Source of the DNA: Acholoe squamosa
Taxonomy: Eukaryota; Annelida; Polychaeta; Phyllodocida; Polynoidae
Length of the DNA stretch: 64,000 bases
Reading direction: 5' to 3'
Assembly: GCA_949317995.1 (NCBI GenBank)
Contig: OX439048.1
Span: forward strand, 27,533,495-27,597,494
Of the stretch, positions 49,040 to 62,390 are shown in pieces. Made by a program: the position numbers and the translations under genes. The notes under the pieces were generated by a model. It did not search any database, was not told the DNA's origin, and saw only the letters and a program-made list of their open reading frames with translations. Each line of letters opens with the position of its first letter. Positions within the stretch are counted from its first letter, which is position 1.

Positions 49040-52000
49040 GTAAACTAAAAGAATTAAGAAAGTTCTCCAGTTCTTCCTATGCGACATATGTAGCTACCAT
49101 TTTACTGTTTTATTTGGGGAATTACACAATATTCCTGTGCCGTCCCTGGTAGTCTTAGCGACCATTAGTCCAATGTCAGTATTGTTTAGTTACACATTTT
49201 TAAGACCACATGGTAGTCACACAATGTCAGATCTACACCCATAATACCTCAGTGACCTTTGAACCACGGTGAACTTTGAGCTCTTGGATCAGGGATTTCA
49301 TGAAATTAAGGTTGAACCATTTTAACCAGACCACCACTGGAGCATAAACACTTTTATCATTTCACATCTGGAGATGGCTACTATCTTTTCAGATGTATGA
49401 TCAATAGTTTAACCTGGTAAAAATTTTCCAAAGCACACTGTAGAATTTGATATGACTTATCATCTTACAATGTTTGTAGCGTGCCCATTTGGGTTCAAAA
49501 TGTGCACTACGATGATGTTTCAATTTATAATGGAATAAGAATAGATGATCTAGTATTAACACAAAGCGTCAACACTTCATTGTCAACATGCAAAATCATA
49601 GTTTAAAAAGCAGAATTTTCAGTTTAAGTTCTGTACACAAAATTAAGAGAAAAAAAATTATAAATTGCCAAGAATAGGAATAAGAATGTTATGTGTTTAA
49701 TTTTCCATAATTATCATAGTTCACTGGTCATTACCAAGTTGTTTTAGTGAATACAGGTTGTTCTATGTAGGAATGTAGAATGTAGAATTTAAAGAATTTA
49801 TAGTAACATAGACTCTGGTGAGTCCAGTGAGCAGTGGTGAATGAGTTGTTTGCAAGAGAAAGTTAAGTGTTATGTTGCACATGTGCCTAGATTCAGATAT
49901 GTGTGATGTATATATTATGTCTATCCCCTGACATATATACATCATACATATACATCCACTCTATGGATGACTAGAGAACAAATACCCACACATTGCAAAG
50001 TTTTCAAGGACATTTATAGTTGCAGAAGATATAACTTGATATTTTATGTTATTTGAAGGTCCTCACATTTAGACCATTACAAGATTTAATGATAGGTGCA
50101 GCTGGATTAGGATTTCTATCAGGAGCTACATGCGTGCATAGAACACTTCAGGCCTAGGTCAGTCGTATCTGAAACCTCCCCAGCCGGGAGGGTGATGTGG
50201 GCAGAGGCAGTGGGGCTCTAAACCTCTGAGAAAATTCTCTCCCATTTTCTATTACCCAAAGTCACAAAATCATTGATAAGTTATAAGAAAAATTTACAGA
50301 AAATCTAAAACAAATCAGGAAATGACTTGATGAAATATAGAAAAAAACCAGCCTATCTAGTAATAGAAATTACCTCTTTAAGAAAAAAACAGAAAGATTT
50401 GTAAACCAGGGGCCATGAGTAGAAGGCCTCAATTGGACCCTTATCTTATCTCTTATCTCTGATCTTCTCAAAACTACTCCCGACTGACCACCAACTGACT
50501 TAGCATAGAATTCATTCTTTCCACTGTTGTAAGGTGTTGTAGTGCCTTTTAGGTAGGTAATTAAACAATAGTATTTCTTCCTTTAATTCTGTGCATTCAA
50601 TACTATAAGGGATTCTCAGCATCAGTTCTGAATGTAAGCCAAAATAGGGAGAGCTGGATCTGTGTTATTTTGAAGAAATATGGATAGGGCAAACTAAAGG
50701 CAATAATTATGAAAAGAATATGATAGTGGCAAATAATTATCCTAGATGTTTACCAGGAGAGCACATGAGTCTTTAAACTAATACACTTTGGCTTTGGAAT
50801 GCTTGCGTGTCACCGGGAATGTACTACACATTCAATGGCAGTACATCTTTCCCTTTCAACATTTAGCTGGAGCGGAGAGTCGAGCATTTGATTAGATACA
50901 AGAGGAAAGCATCAGCATGTATACCAATGGTGTTGACACTGCAAATGTCTGACCACTTGCATGAATACAACGATATAACAATAGTGCCAAGCCCAGGACA
51001 GTCCTGCTGGCAATCACATTATAGCTGCCCTACAGTTCATACAGTTCCACACACATGTTAAACAGTTCTACACAGAAAACCCATGTCCTACAACCATGCA
51101 TTATAAATTCTAGCCTGTGAATAAAACACAAGGTGGCACTGAGAGCAAAAGGCTACTTGCGATCGAATAAATTCCAAGTCAGAGTAGCATTCTGGACTGT
51201 ACTTACCTAAACAATGTGTGAATATGCTTCTGGTGAAAAGCTCATGCTTGATCTAGTTTAATGGTAGTGTTACTAGTGACCTAGGAAGCTGCCCCTAGGG
51301 TCATGTTCCAGGACAATTATTTCATTCATGCTACTTCAAGTGGGGCCAAAGCCGAAGAACCATCACACAGAAAACCTGAATCAAAATCTCTTCTAATGTT
51401 GCAGTCTTTATAAATCTTTTATTGTGAGGCTGGATGTGCCTTTATTGCACCAGTGCCACCTTATACATAATACATAGGCTAAATTTCCACTATAAGCTAT
51501 AGACATCCTTGAAAATATAAGAAAATCTTGTACTCAGACCCAGACAGCCATACAGAACCAAATGAACAAAGACAGTTTGACAAACAGACACAGCTTCTGG
51601 GCTGCTTCCACCGTGTCAGTTGTTTCCATTTTCTGTTAATCCGCCAATTTTCTTCGATACATTAGCTACATAAAAATTGGTCGGACTGGCAGAAAATAGA
51701 CTCGACCGACTCAGTGGAGACAGGCCTTTAAACAATGATACCCATAAAAATGCTGATGCATATTCTATTTTTGCTTTACTGAAAGCAATGGGAACTGTGA
51801 CCACTCAATGGAATTGTTAAGACTTTTGACTTCTAACTAGGGAATCGCTGTAGCTCAGGCCAACCTCTATTAATGTTTAGTGGGTAATGGAGATAAAGCC
51901 TTTTGTTGTCTTTTGCTATGTTATTTTCACAGAAGTATATTGGGTAATCTTAACAAGCTCAGTTTGCTCAGTTATAGCTTAAGAGCTAAGAATTTAACAG

Positions 52001-52500
52001 TTTATTATTCCACATTGGACCCTTTTCTCTCTCACACTTTTCATTCAATACTATTGATGGTACTCTTGATAAGTATAATGATACAAGATCAAAATCACTG
52101 GCTCTAATGGATAACTATGAATTACATCAGGTTTATTACTGTAAGCTCAGTTGGATTTTTCACCTCTCATGTTTTTATCAGCATTTTATAATCTAAGTAG
52201 GGTATTATCATTGATTGATATTTATTTTTCAGACTTTTATTACCTACCTCTACTATAATGAGGATAGGACAACACTTCACCTTTGACACATTAGGGTGTA
52301 GAAACAATGACTTTCTAACACATAACCAACACACCAGTATTCTTTTAACCACACATGACAAATACACTATGAATATTTCATACATTCAACATTCATAAAA
52401 ACCAAACTCAAATACTCCCATGTTCATCAACCCCTCCCACTCTAGATGAGCTCAGAACCATGCTTTAAGATGATATTGCCTCAGAGACGGGGATAGATGT
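49040..52500. other. Intron or UTR with patches shared with unit 1
   Basis: Similarity to unit 1 continues to about 49,290. It returns at the hairpin (49,904-49,944) and around 51,276. No additional exon is supported. Confidence 0.5.
49904..49944. other. Hairpin conserved between the two units, unit 2 copy
   Basis: TGATGTATATATTATGTC pairs with GACATATATACATCA around the loop TATCCCCT. The unit 1 copy at 23,706-23,748 has the same architecture. Confidence 0.5.
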
Positions 52501-52560
52501 GCTTGACGAGGGGCGTCACACGAATCTTGTCACTGTTTACAAGCTCGCCCTTGTCTGAAG

Positions 52561-52659
52561 CTATATGCGTTGGCAGCGGATGGCATGAGGGGAGGCGCCT
52601 CTTGTACACAGCTGGATTCGGAGGTGGTGTCCTTACACAGACAAGTCACAAGCGTCTAA
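52561..52659 (+). CDS. Candidate alternative C-terminal exon C3, unit 2 (PDZ-type end)
   Basis: This is the counterpart of 26,127-26,225 within a block about 98% identical over about 165 bp. The phase-0 frame after GTCTGAAG ends LDSEVVSLHRQVTSV then TAA; an alternative phase-0 acceptor starts it at 52,612. Relative to unit 1 the frame has two silent changes only. The sequence after the stop (GCCCAGCCTGCCAGCTGACA at about 52,806) is also conserved, as for a UTR. Minus-strand coding remains possible. Confidence 0.45.
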   Translation, partial: LYALAADGMRGGASCTQLDSEVVSLHRQVTSV

Positions 52660-54833
52660 GCACAGGGTTCTAGGGTATAGCTCCCTTCTACACCACCACT
52701 ACTGCTCTTCTACTGCTACCTCATCAGCTACTACTCTCCTCACACTTCCCTTATCACAATGGCCTACCCTAAATGTGGGCAGAGTATGTCTGCCCAGAAA
52801 AAGGGCCCAGCCTGCCAGCTGACAACCATCTGTAGAGTCAAATTATAATTATATCAAGTATATCAGATATATAGTTCATGATTTGATTACACCTCAGATT
52901 AGTTCAGATAACTGAAAGTTTTTATCCTCAAAGTTTATTTATATTGACAGGAAGCAGCCAGCTAGAATCCTTGTATCCTATGTTAACCATCCAGTTAACC
53001 AATATTAGTTATTCTTGTTAACTAGTAAATTGGGGGAACTAGCGCGAAATTATCTTATATAGCATTTCGATATTTGCAAATTAGTACTGTTTTGATGTGG
53101 TTAGCAATAGGGCGGTTCACCAGTAAGTGTAATGACTAAAGTCAATACTGATGCACTTAGCGATATGACTTCGCATTTATTAACTCACTCCCATCCAATT
53201 ATGATTATCTATTATTCATTGTTCCGTAACATTCAAAAATCATTTATGTTCATACAATAGCAAAATCAGGTCTACAATCCTTTTGTCAGATGGATATTGC
53301 CTCAGAGATGTACAGAACATGAGTATTTCCTTTTAATCAGAAAGTGTACAGTAATCAGAGGCTAACCTTAACTGAATATTCAGAACAGGCAAATGGAATA
53401 ATACTTGAGAGCATCACAAAATACCATCTTGCTAATTCAGTCACACCTTTTTAATGATGAAGCCTAAAGGTGTGGGATGTGCACAGCAGCCTAGGGAAGC
53501 AAATGGGAACATGTTTGTATTGTCAGTAAGCTCTTTTGCGCACCTTAGCCAATAGAGGATTTTTTTTCAGATTGGACTGCTGGCAGGCTGGGCCACCCTC
53601 CTATATTACTATGAAGTAGATTATGGTTGCTTGCATGTCTTATGTCTGGTTCTCTCCTGGCTAGTCTTCTGATAGTAGTTGCCGATGCAAATATTATAAA
53701 GTCATGTGATGTTACAGCATGGAATCCTCATGCTCTGAAGACAAAGTAACCATTCTGAATAACCATATTACACAGTTAAGATATACTTAGGATTTTGAGA
53801 TCAGATGTCATTGCTATGCCCCATTTTTACTTCGATGTGCCTTTTTATGTGCTATTTTTACAACTTCTACTGTAGGTCTTTTTTTTCCTTTGCCTTTGCA
53901 TAACTATATGCTATTCTCTTACAACTGCTGTATGCTCTTCCATGTCAAATCTTTGTTACTAATCTTTTTATTATACCTCTATGTCTGTAGTAAATATGAG
54001 TGTCTCATATCTGAAAGGCTATGTAAAAGCTGACTCTCTCCTCTTAAAATATGCCTAATATGACTGCAGTTATGAGTACCAGTATTTCTAAATAGGGAAT
54101 GGATACTTACAAGACTTCTGAATGGCCTTTCTATCAGGAACATCCCAAATTCTGAATACTTGTTTAAGGGACACTGACCTTTCTGCTAAATTCTGATCTG
54201 AACTGCATTATAACTAAACCTTATAAATCTGGAATGCATCTCAAGAATATCCTCTCCTATGTATGCACATCAAATTATGTTGAAAAGTCCTCTTCCTTTA
54301 TAAATGTTGCTTGAACTTGAGACTCAAGTATAAGTGCATCTCCATGATCATTCCTCGTGTCCTGCATTGGGTGCAAGCAAAATTTCCCATTGACTGTATT
54401 TCACTGATTGATCTTCACCCTTACAATCTATACTTCATGGGAAACCTAAGAGTTGTAAGGATATCAGTGATAATTTCAGGGAAGGAATCAGGAAACTAGG
54501 CATAATATTCATAATTAATTGAAACTTAAAAGCGCTCAATGTCAGGCAATTGGTTCATGTTGTGTTCAGAAATGAATGATTTGTAGTACTTTGGGTCCAA
54601 TAGGAACCCATGATCAGTTCAGGAAAGTGAATTCATCTTTTAAAGCCTAGAACTGTCATTCAATACATATACAATTAGATAATGGCATGTGATTTGCTGT
54701 TCTCTCTCTACTAATGGAGTAGTTGCCATCATTGTTTTGTAAAAAGGCATGTAGTTTCCATCACTTTTAGTGTGAAATTCCCTGATAGCACTTTGTGGGT
54801 TCTTTTCATCTGCAGGTATGACTAGACACAGAG

Positions 54834-54959
54834 GTGGCACAAACGTGTGTATGTGAAGACGCCAACGTGTTGTTGCCATGTCATCCCTCCAATGTCACTA
54901 AGGTATCCCCTGGGTCACCGTCACAAGAAGTCACGGACACCACTAACATCCATGAGTGA
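54834..54959 (+). CDS. Candidate alternative C-terminal exon C4, unit 2
   Basis: This is the counterpart of 28,312-28,437 and the same length, 42 codons including the stop. It contains CEDANVLLP and VSPGS and ends TDTTNIHE. Start is after CACAGAG, in phase 0. As in unit 1, an upstream AG (ATCTGCAG|GTATGA) would give Val then stop. The third-position excess of differences between the units supports coding. Confidence 0.7.
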   Translation: MAQTCVCEDANVLLPCHPSNVTKVSPGSPSQEVTDTTNIHE

Positions 54960-57298
54960 AGGACTGAAAGTTGGATATTATTTTTAGATATGTCTGTCAA
55001 TACCAACCCAATGATTTATCAACTTGAATCAAAAGGTGAATAACAGCAAATATGAAAAGGATTATATGAATCACAATATGTCAACACCTGATAAATATCA
55101 TAGAGTTGAAGGAAAAGTCATCATAGACTCAAGACAAAGTGCTCTGTCCTGTGAATCATGTAGGTGATCAGAAGTAATTATAATGTCTCATTAAAGTGGC
55201 TATCAGAGCAGTTGACAAGTGCTTTCAGCCGCTGTCTCTAGAAATGATAAGACTGATGGTAAAGGATACCCCCAGCATAAGGAATATGGTTCCACTTGAC
55301 TCCTCCAATGTGCCGGATTTTCTATCATACATCTTTTTATCAGCAACAGCGGATCATACTAATTTGTTAGGCCTACAGAGGCCTTTCTGGCCACCAAATT
55401 ATGATCACAACAGTCATATGTCTGTTGGTAATATATTGTTCAGTCCTAAGGTCCTACAAAAGAAAAAAAATGTAACTACAATATCAATATATTAAGACAT
55501 CAACAAATTATTACCAAGTTATTCAAAAAGGGGTTTAATGAATGTCTCAATGCAATTCGACGTTGGCATGTATCCTTGAGAATGCCCATTTATGGGATCA
55601 TTTCAGATCTCTTGACTGAGATACTGGAGGAGTTATGCTATTCCCCATGAATCTCTTTTATCAATCTGAGACTGGGGGAGAAATCAATGGTATTCAGTAA
55701 AATGCACTGCCTATAGTTTTGTCCACACAGTGCAACTAGCATGTATATAATCATATATATAACAGAACTTGATCACCCAGATAAAAAATACACTACTACA
55801 TTATAACTATGATAAGATAAACTAATGATGCTAATATGTGCGAAGTAAAGTGTGTTAATTCCTCACAAAACACTGCGCGATACTTCCAACATAATATTCA
55901 CACTCGTACAGAATATGGTATTTGATATCTTGGTAGAGGGGGTCTGATGTAAAAGGGTGCCTTTTTTCTAATGATCATTGCTCATTATCCTAATGCCATG
56001 ATAGCTAAATGTAATATATAAGAGTTGAAAGAGGTGAATATAATATAATGTAGTGACAACATAGACTTGGTGTGAGCGTCGACTTTATCCTATATTTACA
56101 GACATGACTCTGACTGGGAGGTGTATTATAGAACACGGGCATTTTTGTAGTTGGTGGCAAATATGTAATGCCTGGGATAAACAAAACAACACATTTTATA
56201 CAACACATCGGCACTTGGTTGTCTGCCAAGAGGTGATAACCTCAGATAATGAGGACTATTTGTATTGTGCTTGGCATTCTGTCTAAAACTTAATATTTGC
56301 AATGCTGCTATTCCCATTACCACATTGTCTAGAGCTTAAGCCATTACATTTTGGCGAATCTTAGGTAAAAGACTTCGAATTTCACATGTGAATTATTACA
56401 TTGCCTTGCCTCTTTAATAGAATGAATTCTTGTGTGTAATTTCCTCCTTCAATGTAACATTCTGATCTTGCAAGTGCATGCTAACCTGATTTCTGTATTA
56501 AGCAGAGAGTGATCTGGTCATATTTATATAAAGTGATACAGGCCCAATAGTCTCAATGTATATCTCAAGTTTCACTACTTTTCCTCAACTTAGAGGGATG
56601 GCCATGATCAATGTTTGTATATATGGCCAACAATGGGCATGGCTTGTTTCATCACAAGTATAACATACTAGATTTCATGATTATGATTATTATCAAAGAG
56701 GCTGGGTTTGACCACATGGGTCTATATATAATTGCCTATATACCTTTCTAAACAGATTGATAGCTTCTACTGTTTCACAATTTTGACTTTACAATTACTG
56801 CCAATTTTGAGAACCGGATGTTTCGTTTTGCACATGGATTTGTTAGCTGACCTATTCCCTAAATGTATCATTCTTGCCCCTTCTTATGGGTATTTTCATA
56901 TTTTCGTTGTTGTTTTCTTTTGTCTGATTGATAAGGTCAGAGATAACACAAACAAATGAGTAAGTGTGTCACATACCAAGAAATCTCTAATGTGAAGGAT
57001 TTGATTCCAAATCACTTTATCCAGAATTGTAGAAAACGGGGGGAGAGGTAGTTTGATATTGCTTTCAGTTATAAATTGGTTAAAAAAAACTTTCAGCAAC
57101 TTTCTACAAAATTATAATGTTTTTTAGTATCCTCAATTACCATATTATATCCAGAACACTGTGATCATCGTTAAGATCTATTCAGAAGAAAACATAATAT
57201 CATTATGCTTCGCTGCTGGCATACATTGAAAATAAAATGGATTTAATGCATTTGGAACCAAACCTTTCATATTGTCCACAGCCTAAACATGTGATACA

Positions 57299-59332
57299 CC
57301 CAGGTAGCAAACATGGTGTGGCCCAAGTCTGGGCCATAGCGGGCTCCTGATGTGGGCCACACTGGGTTAACACAGTGGGCACCCGATGGGTTTTGTCCTC
57401 AGCTAAGGGTCTGGGCCACACTGGGCTAACCGATTTGGGCACAGATCTGTTTGAAAGTGGGCTCACCGATTTGGGCTCAAAGTGAGTTTAACATGGGTTT
57501 TTGGTGTGGCCCAAAGTGGGCTGCCCGATTTGACAAAAAATTAGTGGTGACATGTTAAAAAATCTTTTTGAGAAATTTATCCAATATTTATTCTTTTTTC
57601 CAAAATTAACAACAAATCCTTAAGCTAATCTCACCCCCCCCCCCATCACTAAAGCAGTAAATGTAATATCTACCTGAGTGGAAAGGCAGAGCAGAACCAT
57701 CCATTTGAATCAAACTCATTCAGCCAACACAAGGCACTTTGATTCATTAAAGTGACATTATGGCCTCAATCTTCCCCCACTACTTCCCTATGTAGGAGTA
57801 GAGAAGAGAGCCTTCAAGTTCATAATGACTGTACCTGTGCATATCTGCTCTTGTTCCAAGTTCAGTGCAATAGAAATGGTGTTGCCAATCCACTACTACT
57901 CAGATGACCTTGATTTGCACTTTTGACTAGAAACATCTAAGTATTTCCAGACTATGAGAAAGTCTGCACATTTTTACTTCATATCTGATTTAGTAGTTTA
58001 TTCCAGTTGTCCTATGTCTAGAAGAAATAGGTTTTGTATGGGTAGTAGAATTCTGCCTGGAGTGCTGTGAAACCACTTTGTAGTGAGTCTGCCATGGACT
58101 GGCCTACATAGGCAGGGGATATTTTTGTTTTCTCAATTGCCTCTATATATAGTCCTCTTATACCCGGCCAGGTGTGGGACCTGTTTGCCTCCACACCACA
58201 AATACACCTTGCAAGCCTACTAGTATAAAGAAAGACATGAAGCTGTTATTTCCAGGACTAGTCAGTGTTGCATTTTACATGAAATATCTGGATCCCTACT
58301 ATGAACCTACCTGTGTATTAATGATATAAGGAAAGTGGGACTACCTATCTCCTACACTAGTGGTGGAGGGAGGGGAGGGGGAGAGGGCAGGGCAGGGTAG
58401 GATGAGAGGAGGCCAGGGCAGGGTAGGGTAAGGGCAGGACAGGACAGGGCAGGGCAGGACAGGGTGAGGGCAGGGCAGGACAGGGCAGGGTGGGGTGAGA
58501 GCAGGACATGGCAGGTGAGGGCAGGGGATGGCAGGGAGTTGCAGGTCAGGGTGAGAGGAGGGCAGGGCAGGGTAGGGCGAGAGGAGGCCAGGGCAGGGTA
58601 GGGCAGGGCAGGGTGAGGGCAGGGGATGGCAGGGCATGGTGAGAGGAGGGCAAGGGAGGGCAGGGCAGGGTGAGAGGGGGGCATGGGATGGCAGGGCAGG
58701 GCAGAGTGAGAGGGGGGCATGGGTGACAGGGTAGGGCAGGGTGAGAGGAGGGCAGGGCAGGGTGAGAGGAGGGCAGGGCAGGGTGGGGGAGGGCAGGGAG
58801 GAGAGGAGAGGCCAGGGGAGGGCAGGGTGAGAGAAGGTGAGGGGGAAGGGTAGGGCAGGTTGAGGGGAGTGAGTAGGAGATGGAAGGGGTAGGGGATGGA
58901 TAGGGGAGGGCGAAGAAAAGAAGAGGGAGAGGAAGGGGGACCACTCATCACAAAGTTCAGAACAGTCCAGAATATGAGGCTGCCCTGTCCAAACCCACTC
59001 TCATCCCAGACTGAGAAGAATTTATGCAGCTAAGCACCCATCTTGGGATGCCCATTTTGAAACCATCCTGGGCCCAATGTGGTTGCCCATTTTAAAGCTG
59101 ACCAGTGCCCAAATCGGTCAGCCCAATGTGGCCCAGACCATATGCTGAGGACAAAACCCGTTGGCAGCCCAATGGGCTCAAGTCGGTTTGGCCAATTTGG
59201 GCTGCCCTGTGTGGCCCTGACTGGAAACCCAGCATCTGCCGAACCTAAAACCCATGTACTATATGCTGCCCGCTTTACACCACGTTATCCCTGGTAAAAC
59301 CAATTTGGCCCTGAGTGGGCTTGCTACATGGG
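57299..59332. mobile_element. Foldback-type non-autonomous transposon, about 2 kb
   Basis: The ends read CCCAGGTAGCAA and, from the other side, CCCATGTAGCAAGCCCACT. Long subterminal arms of about 230-330 bp are rich in TGGGCC, GTGGCCCA and CCGATTTGGGC motifs, in opposite orientation on the two sides (57,299-57,530 and 59,000-59,332). The phrase GGGTTTTGTCCTCAGC on the left appears reversed as GCTGAGGACAAAACCC on the right. The centre holds a minisatellite. There is no transposase. Unit 1 lacks the element, so it inserted in unit 2 alone after or during the duplication. No clear target duplication was found. Confidence 0.75.
58360..58945. repeat. G-rich polypurine minisatellite
   Basis: About 585 bp are built of GGGCAGGGCAGGGTGAGAGG variants; C is rare apart from single bases in GGGCAGGG. 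Long proline-, serine- and leucine-rich open frames on the opposite strand are a by-product of the repeat, not genes. Closely spaced GGG runs could form G-quadruplexes. Confidence 0.85.
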
Positions 59333-59953
59333 CAGTGTTCTTATGTAAACTAAGCCATCCATCTCGATTAAGATGTTTGCTGATTCCTTTTGTCACTAGT
59401 GATTGGCCCCGATGTACATATCAGCACATATATGTATTGCAAGATTTTTGCCTGCTCAATATATTAATATTACTAATAGGCATCACATAGAGGTACGATT
59501 AAGGGGTGTAATAACTAACTTCAGCTATACATAGTGATGGCCTACAGAAAGATAGGCACTTTGTGGCTTTTCTACACCCTTTCATGGTTGTAGACATGTC
59601 CTTCATGATCACTCATTATGATTCTTCTGTTTAGGAGAATAATGATATCATGAGGATAATTATTATAACAATTAGTACAGATAAGATAAGATTCCACAGC
59701 AGATGTTTGGCTGGAAGAGGCTCATTCATTGCTTTTCATTTCATTTCTGATGCTAAAAATAGACAGAGCAGAGCTATTTTAAATCAGTACAATTATCGGT
59801 GGTGCAATTCTACTTTAAGAATAGGCATTGCCCTTATTCCAGCAATTGATTTATCATGGCCAGTTGTCATCATAAAGAATGGTCCTGTCTGTTGCAATTT
59901 GAATATCATTGCATGACGTACGATCCCATTGTATTACTCATCTATGTATTGAG

Positions 59954-59989
59954 ATCAGAGATAGAGGCTCAGGGAGAGGGAGGTATTAG
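59954..59989 (+). CDS. Possible alternative C-terminal exon C5, unit 2
   Basis: It is identical over 36 bp to 30,826-30,861 and reads IRDRGSGRGRY then TAG in phase 0 after ATTGAG. Conservation drops on both sides. The small size and lack of any difference keep this uncertain. Confidence 0.35.
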   Translation: MRDRGSGRGRY

Positions 59990-61299
59990 CATCTTTGATA
60001 CAAAGTAATGGTCTGTATGTCAGGAAATAAGTCACTAAATCCCTAATATTGGACTTCAGTGGCATCAAGAATTTTATTATGTCATATTATTAAGTGTTTG
60101 AACTTCCTCCCAGTTTATGAGAAGCATGGGATGGTTATATGACTCTCACATGACATGTTGTATATAATGTCTATCAATTTCAAGAACTCATTAGACACAC
60201 TTGCACTTACTTCCTATCAATTTGTGCGGTAAATGAACGCACACATGACGTCAATACATAGATACCCGTTCCATCATTATACAAAATTGTTTCTAACATA
60301 CAAATTGTGTACCTAAAGATATCCACCCCTATAAAGTCTGAGGTATGAAAAGATGATTTTTATTCAATATGAATGAAACTGGTTCAGAATAGAATTGTGT
60401 TTAGATTCATTTACACTGTCAACACACTATTCAGGATGGTTAAATCTTTACAGTTGAAGTGGTAATCCATACATACAAGACGATTATTATCTTTATGTGT
60501 TAAATTATTCTGTGAAAGTAAACCAGTGTAGAACATTGTGTTCAATAAGATTCTCATCGGAAAGAATAGCAAAGCCTGTTCCCCTCCTCCACATTCTTGG
60601 GACAACAGTCATGGCCTGTGTGTCTATTACATAGTTCTGCTTTAAAAGAGTGAAATTACAGGACTCCCTAGATAATGAGATTAACAATGAGATTAATAGG
60701 TGGCTTTTAGACTGTCCACCTCAAGAACTGATCAAGAGCTGACCATAATCTTTTTTCATATAGAGTTACAATAGTGACGTGCTAGGTGGAACCACTGGAA
60801 TATTGTATTGCCCAACCCGTACAAGAACTGATCTTAGTTCTGCTCCTTGTCATTAGACGGCCACCATTTTTGACAGAGTGTCGCTCTAGTCCTATTCATT
60901 GAGGAAAATTAGGGTTCAAAAACAAAGAAGAAAGTAGACTCTTCAATACAAACAAAAGGAGGGAGCATGCCCCACCACTATCTGAATCCTCCACTGTAGA
61001 ATCTGATTTGTATGTAGCAGACATCATTATTCTAAAACTAGTCCTATTATGATAAATGACAAAATAGTTTGATAAATGTTTCATATGACAGGACTAAGGT
61101 AATTGCACTTAATTATTCATGTGTTTCATGCACATAATATTATAACTAAACTTTCAACTGTGTGAAACATCCTTTAGCAAAAATGAAAAAAAAAAAATGT
61201 ATATCTAAACTATTCACTAGGAAATTATTTTATGCTGAAAAACAGAAGTAACGAACTGTTATGTCTGATCAGCTCCTATATAACTGTATGGTACGTAAA

Positions 61300-61575
61300 T
61301 CTAGTACCTATTCCCTCTCACCAATATATTCCCTCCTCATATAGTTTTCCCATTAGTGGGTTAGGGGATAACGTATACCGCTGGCATGACTTTTCCATTT
61401 TGGATACATCATAACCTGTACATAACATGGATGCAGATGAAAATGTGCTCAACTTTTACTTACCTATTCTTTGTTGATTTCTATGCTATATAAAAACCTA
61501 CGCATTGAAAGTTGTACTTTTGTATATAATTATTAACTATGGAAAAATAAATAAAAAACGGTGCTCCAAAAGCCC
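61300..61575 (+). terminator. Conserved 3' end with polyadenylation signals, unit 2
   Basis: It matches 34,600-34,870. Two overlapping AATAAA occur at 61,546-61,555. This is the likely 3' end of the longest transcript of unit 2. Confidence 0.55.
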
Positions 61576-61605
61576 TCTGTTCAACCTTTGCTTTGAGGTG
61601 TGGCT

Positions 61606-62390
61606 TTATTACCCCCTTTGATCTTATTCAAGTCCAATGCCAATGGTCCTAATATTACTGTATTACCGAAAATACGATGCCTTCATTTTTGGTTATGCAC
61701 GAATGCAATGCATTTATAATGTAGAGGAGCAGAAAGATAAGTTGAGAATGCAATTGTTAACTTTACTCAAGCTTCCTGGTAAAGTTTTATGCTAAGAGAT
61801 AAAAATAATAACTCATAGAAAGTGAAAAGGCACACTTGAATATTTGGTTCATCAGAATAGAGGAAGGTTCCTACCTCAACTTAACCCTATATCCCTCAAA
61901 ATACAAAATCTATCAAATTGGTTCATAATGGATAGAGACGTTTCATTACATCAACTGGCTACATTCTGATTTTAAGAAATTCATGTACACTTGCCCCAAT
62001 AAGCACATCTAAAAGGCCCAATTTAGTCACATAGCTTCCACAATTGGACCAAATATTAGTATCATGGGGACCTTGTTCCTCAATAGAGGTATCACAAAAG
62101 TATCGAACATTAAGTTGGGCACTTTGACTAAGGGTTTGTAGTGTTTGATTTAAAGAAACTCCCTATTCATTTATCTAGAATGTTTAACTCATAACAAGGC
62201 ATGGTAGGGGTACCCACTACCCACTAATTTATCTCACTTATAAGAAATCACAAGTGTGTCTTAAGATGACTTATAAAGGTGACCCTAACAAAGGACTAAA
62301 CACTGACATTTTTAAGAGTTTGGCTACAATCACCTGGAACGCCTATGTAAAATGTGTATAGCCAAGCAAAAAGGGTCCCCCAGGGAAAAA
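61606..62390. other. No gene recognised
   Basis: AT-rich sequence beyond the end of the duplication; nothing further is supported. Confidence 0.5.

Larger units (their letters stand above)
40963..61605 (+). repeat. Segmental tandem duplication, unit 2 (channel locus 2)
   Basis: It is colinear with 16,076-34,960, with the same exons in the same order. The offset is about 24.9 kb at exon A, 25.7 kb at exon B, 26.5 kb at C4 and 29.1 kb at C5, then back to about 26.7 kb at the 3' end. A 2 kb foldback element accounts for much of the gain before C5; the loss after it reflects extra sequence in unit 1. Confidence 0.85.

Noticed and set aside
51838..51870. Possible tRNA (TAGCTCAGG-like D-arm)
   Set aside because: No matching T-arm or acceptor stem at the right distance.
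58341..58951. Proline- and serine-rich open frames of up to 199 codons on the minus strand
   Set aside because: They are translations of the G-rich minisatellite in several frames at once; low-complexity by-product, not genes.
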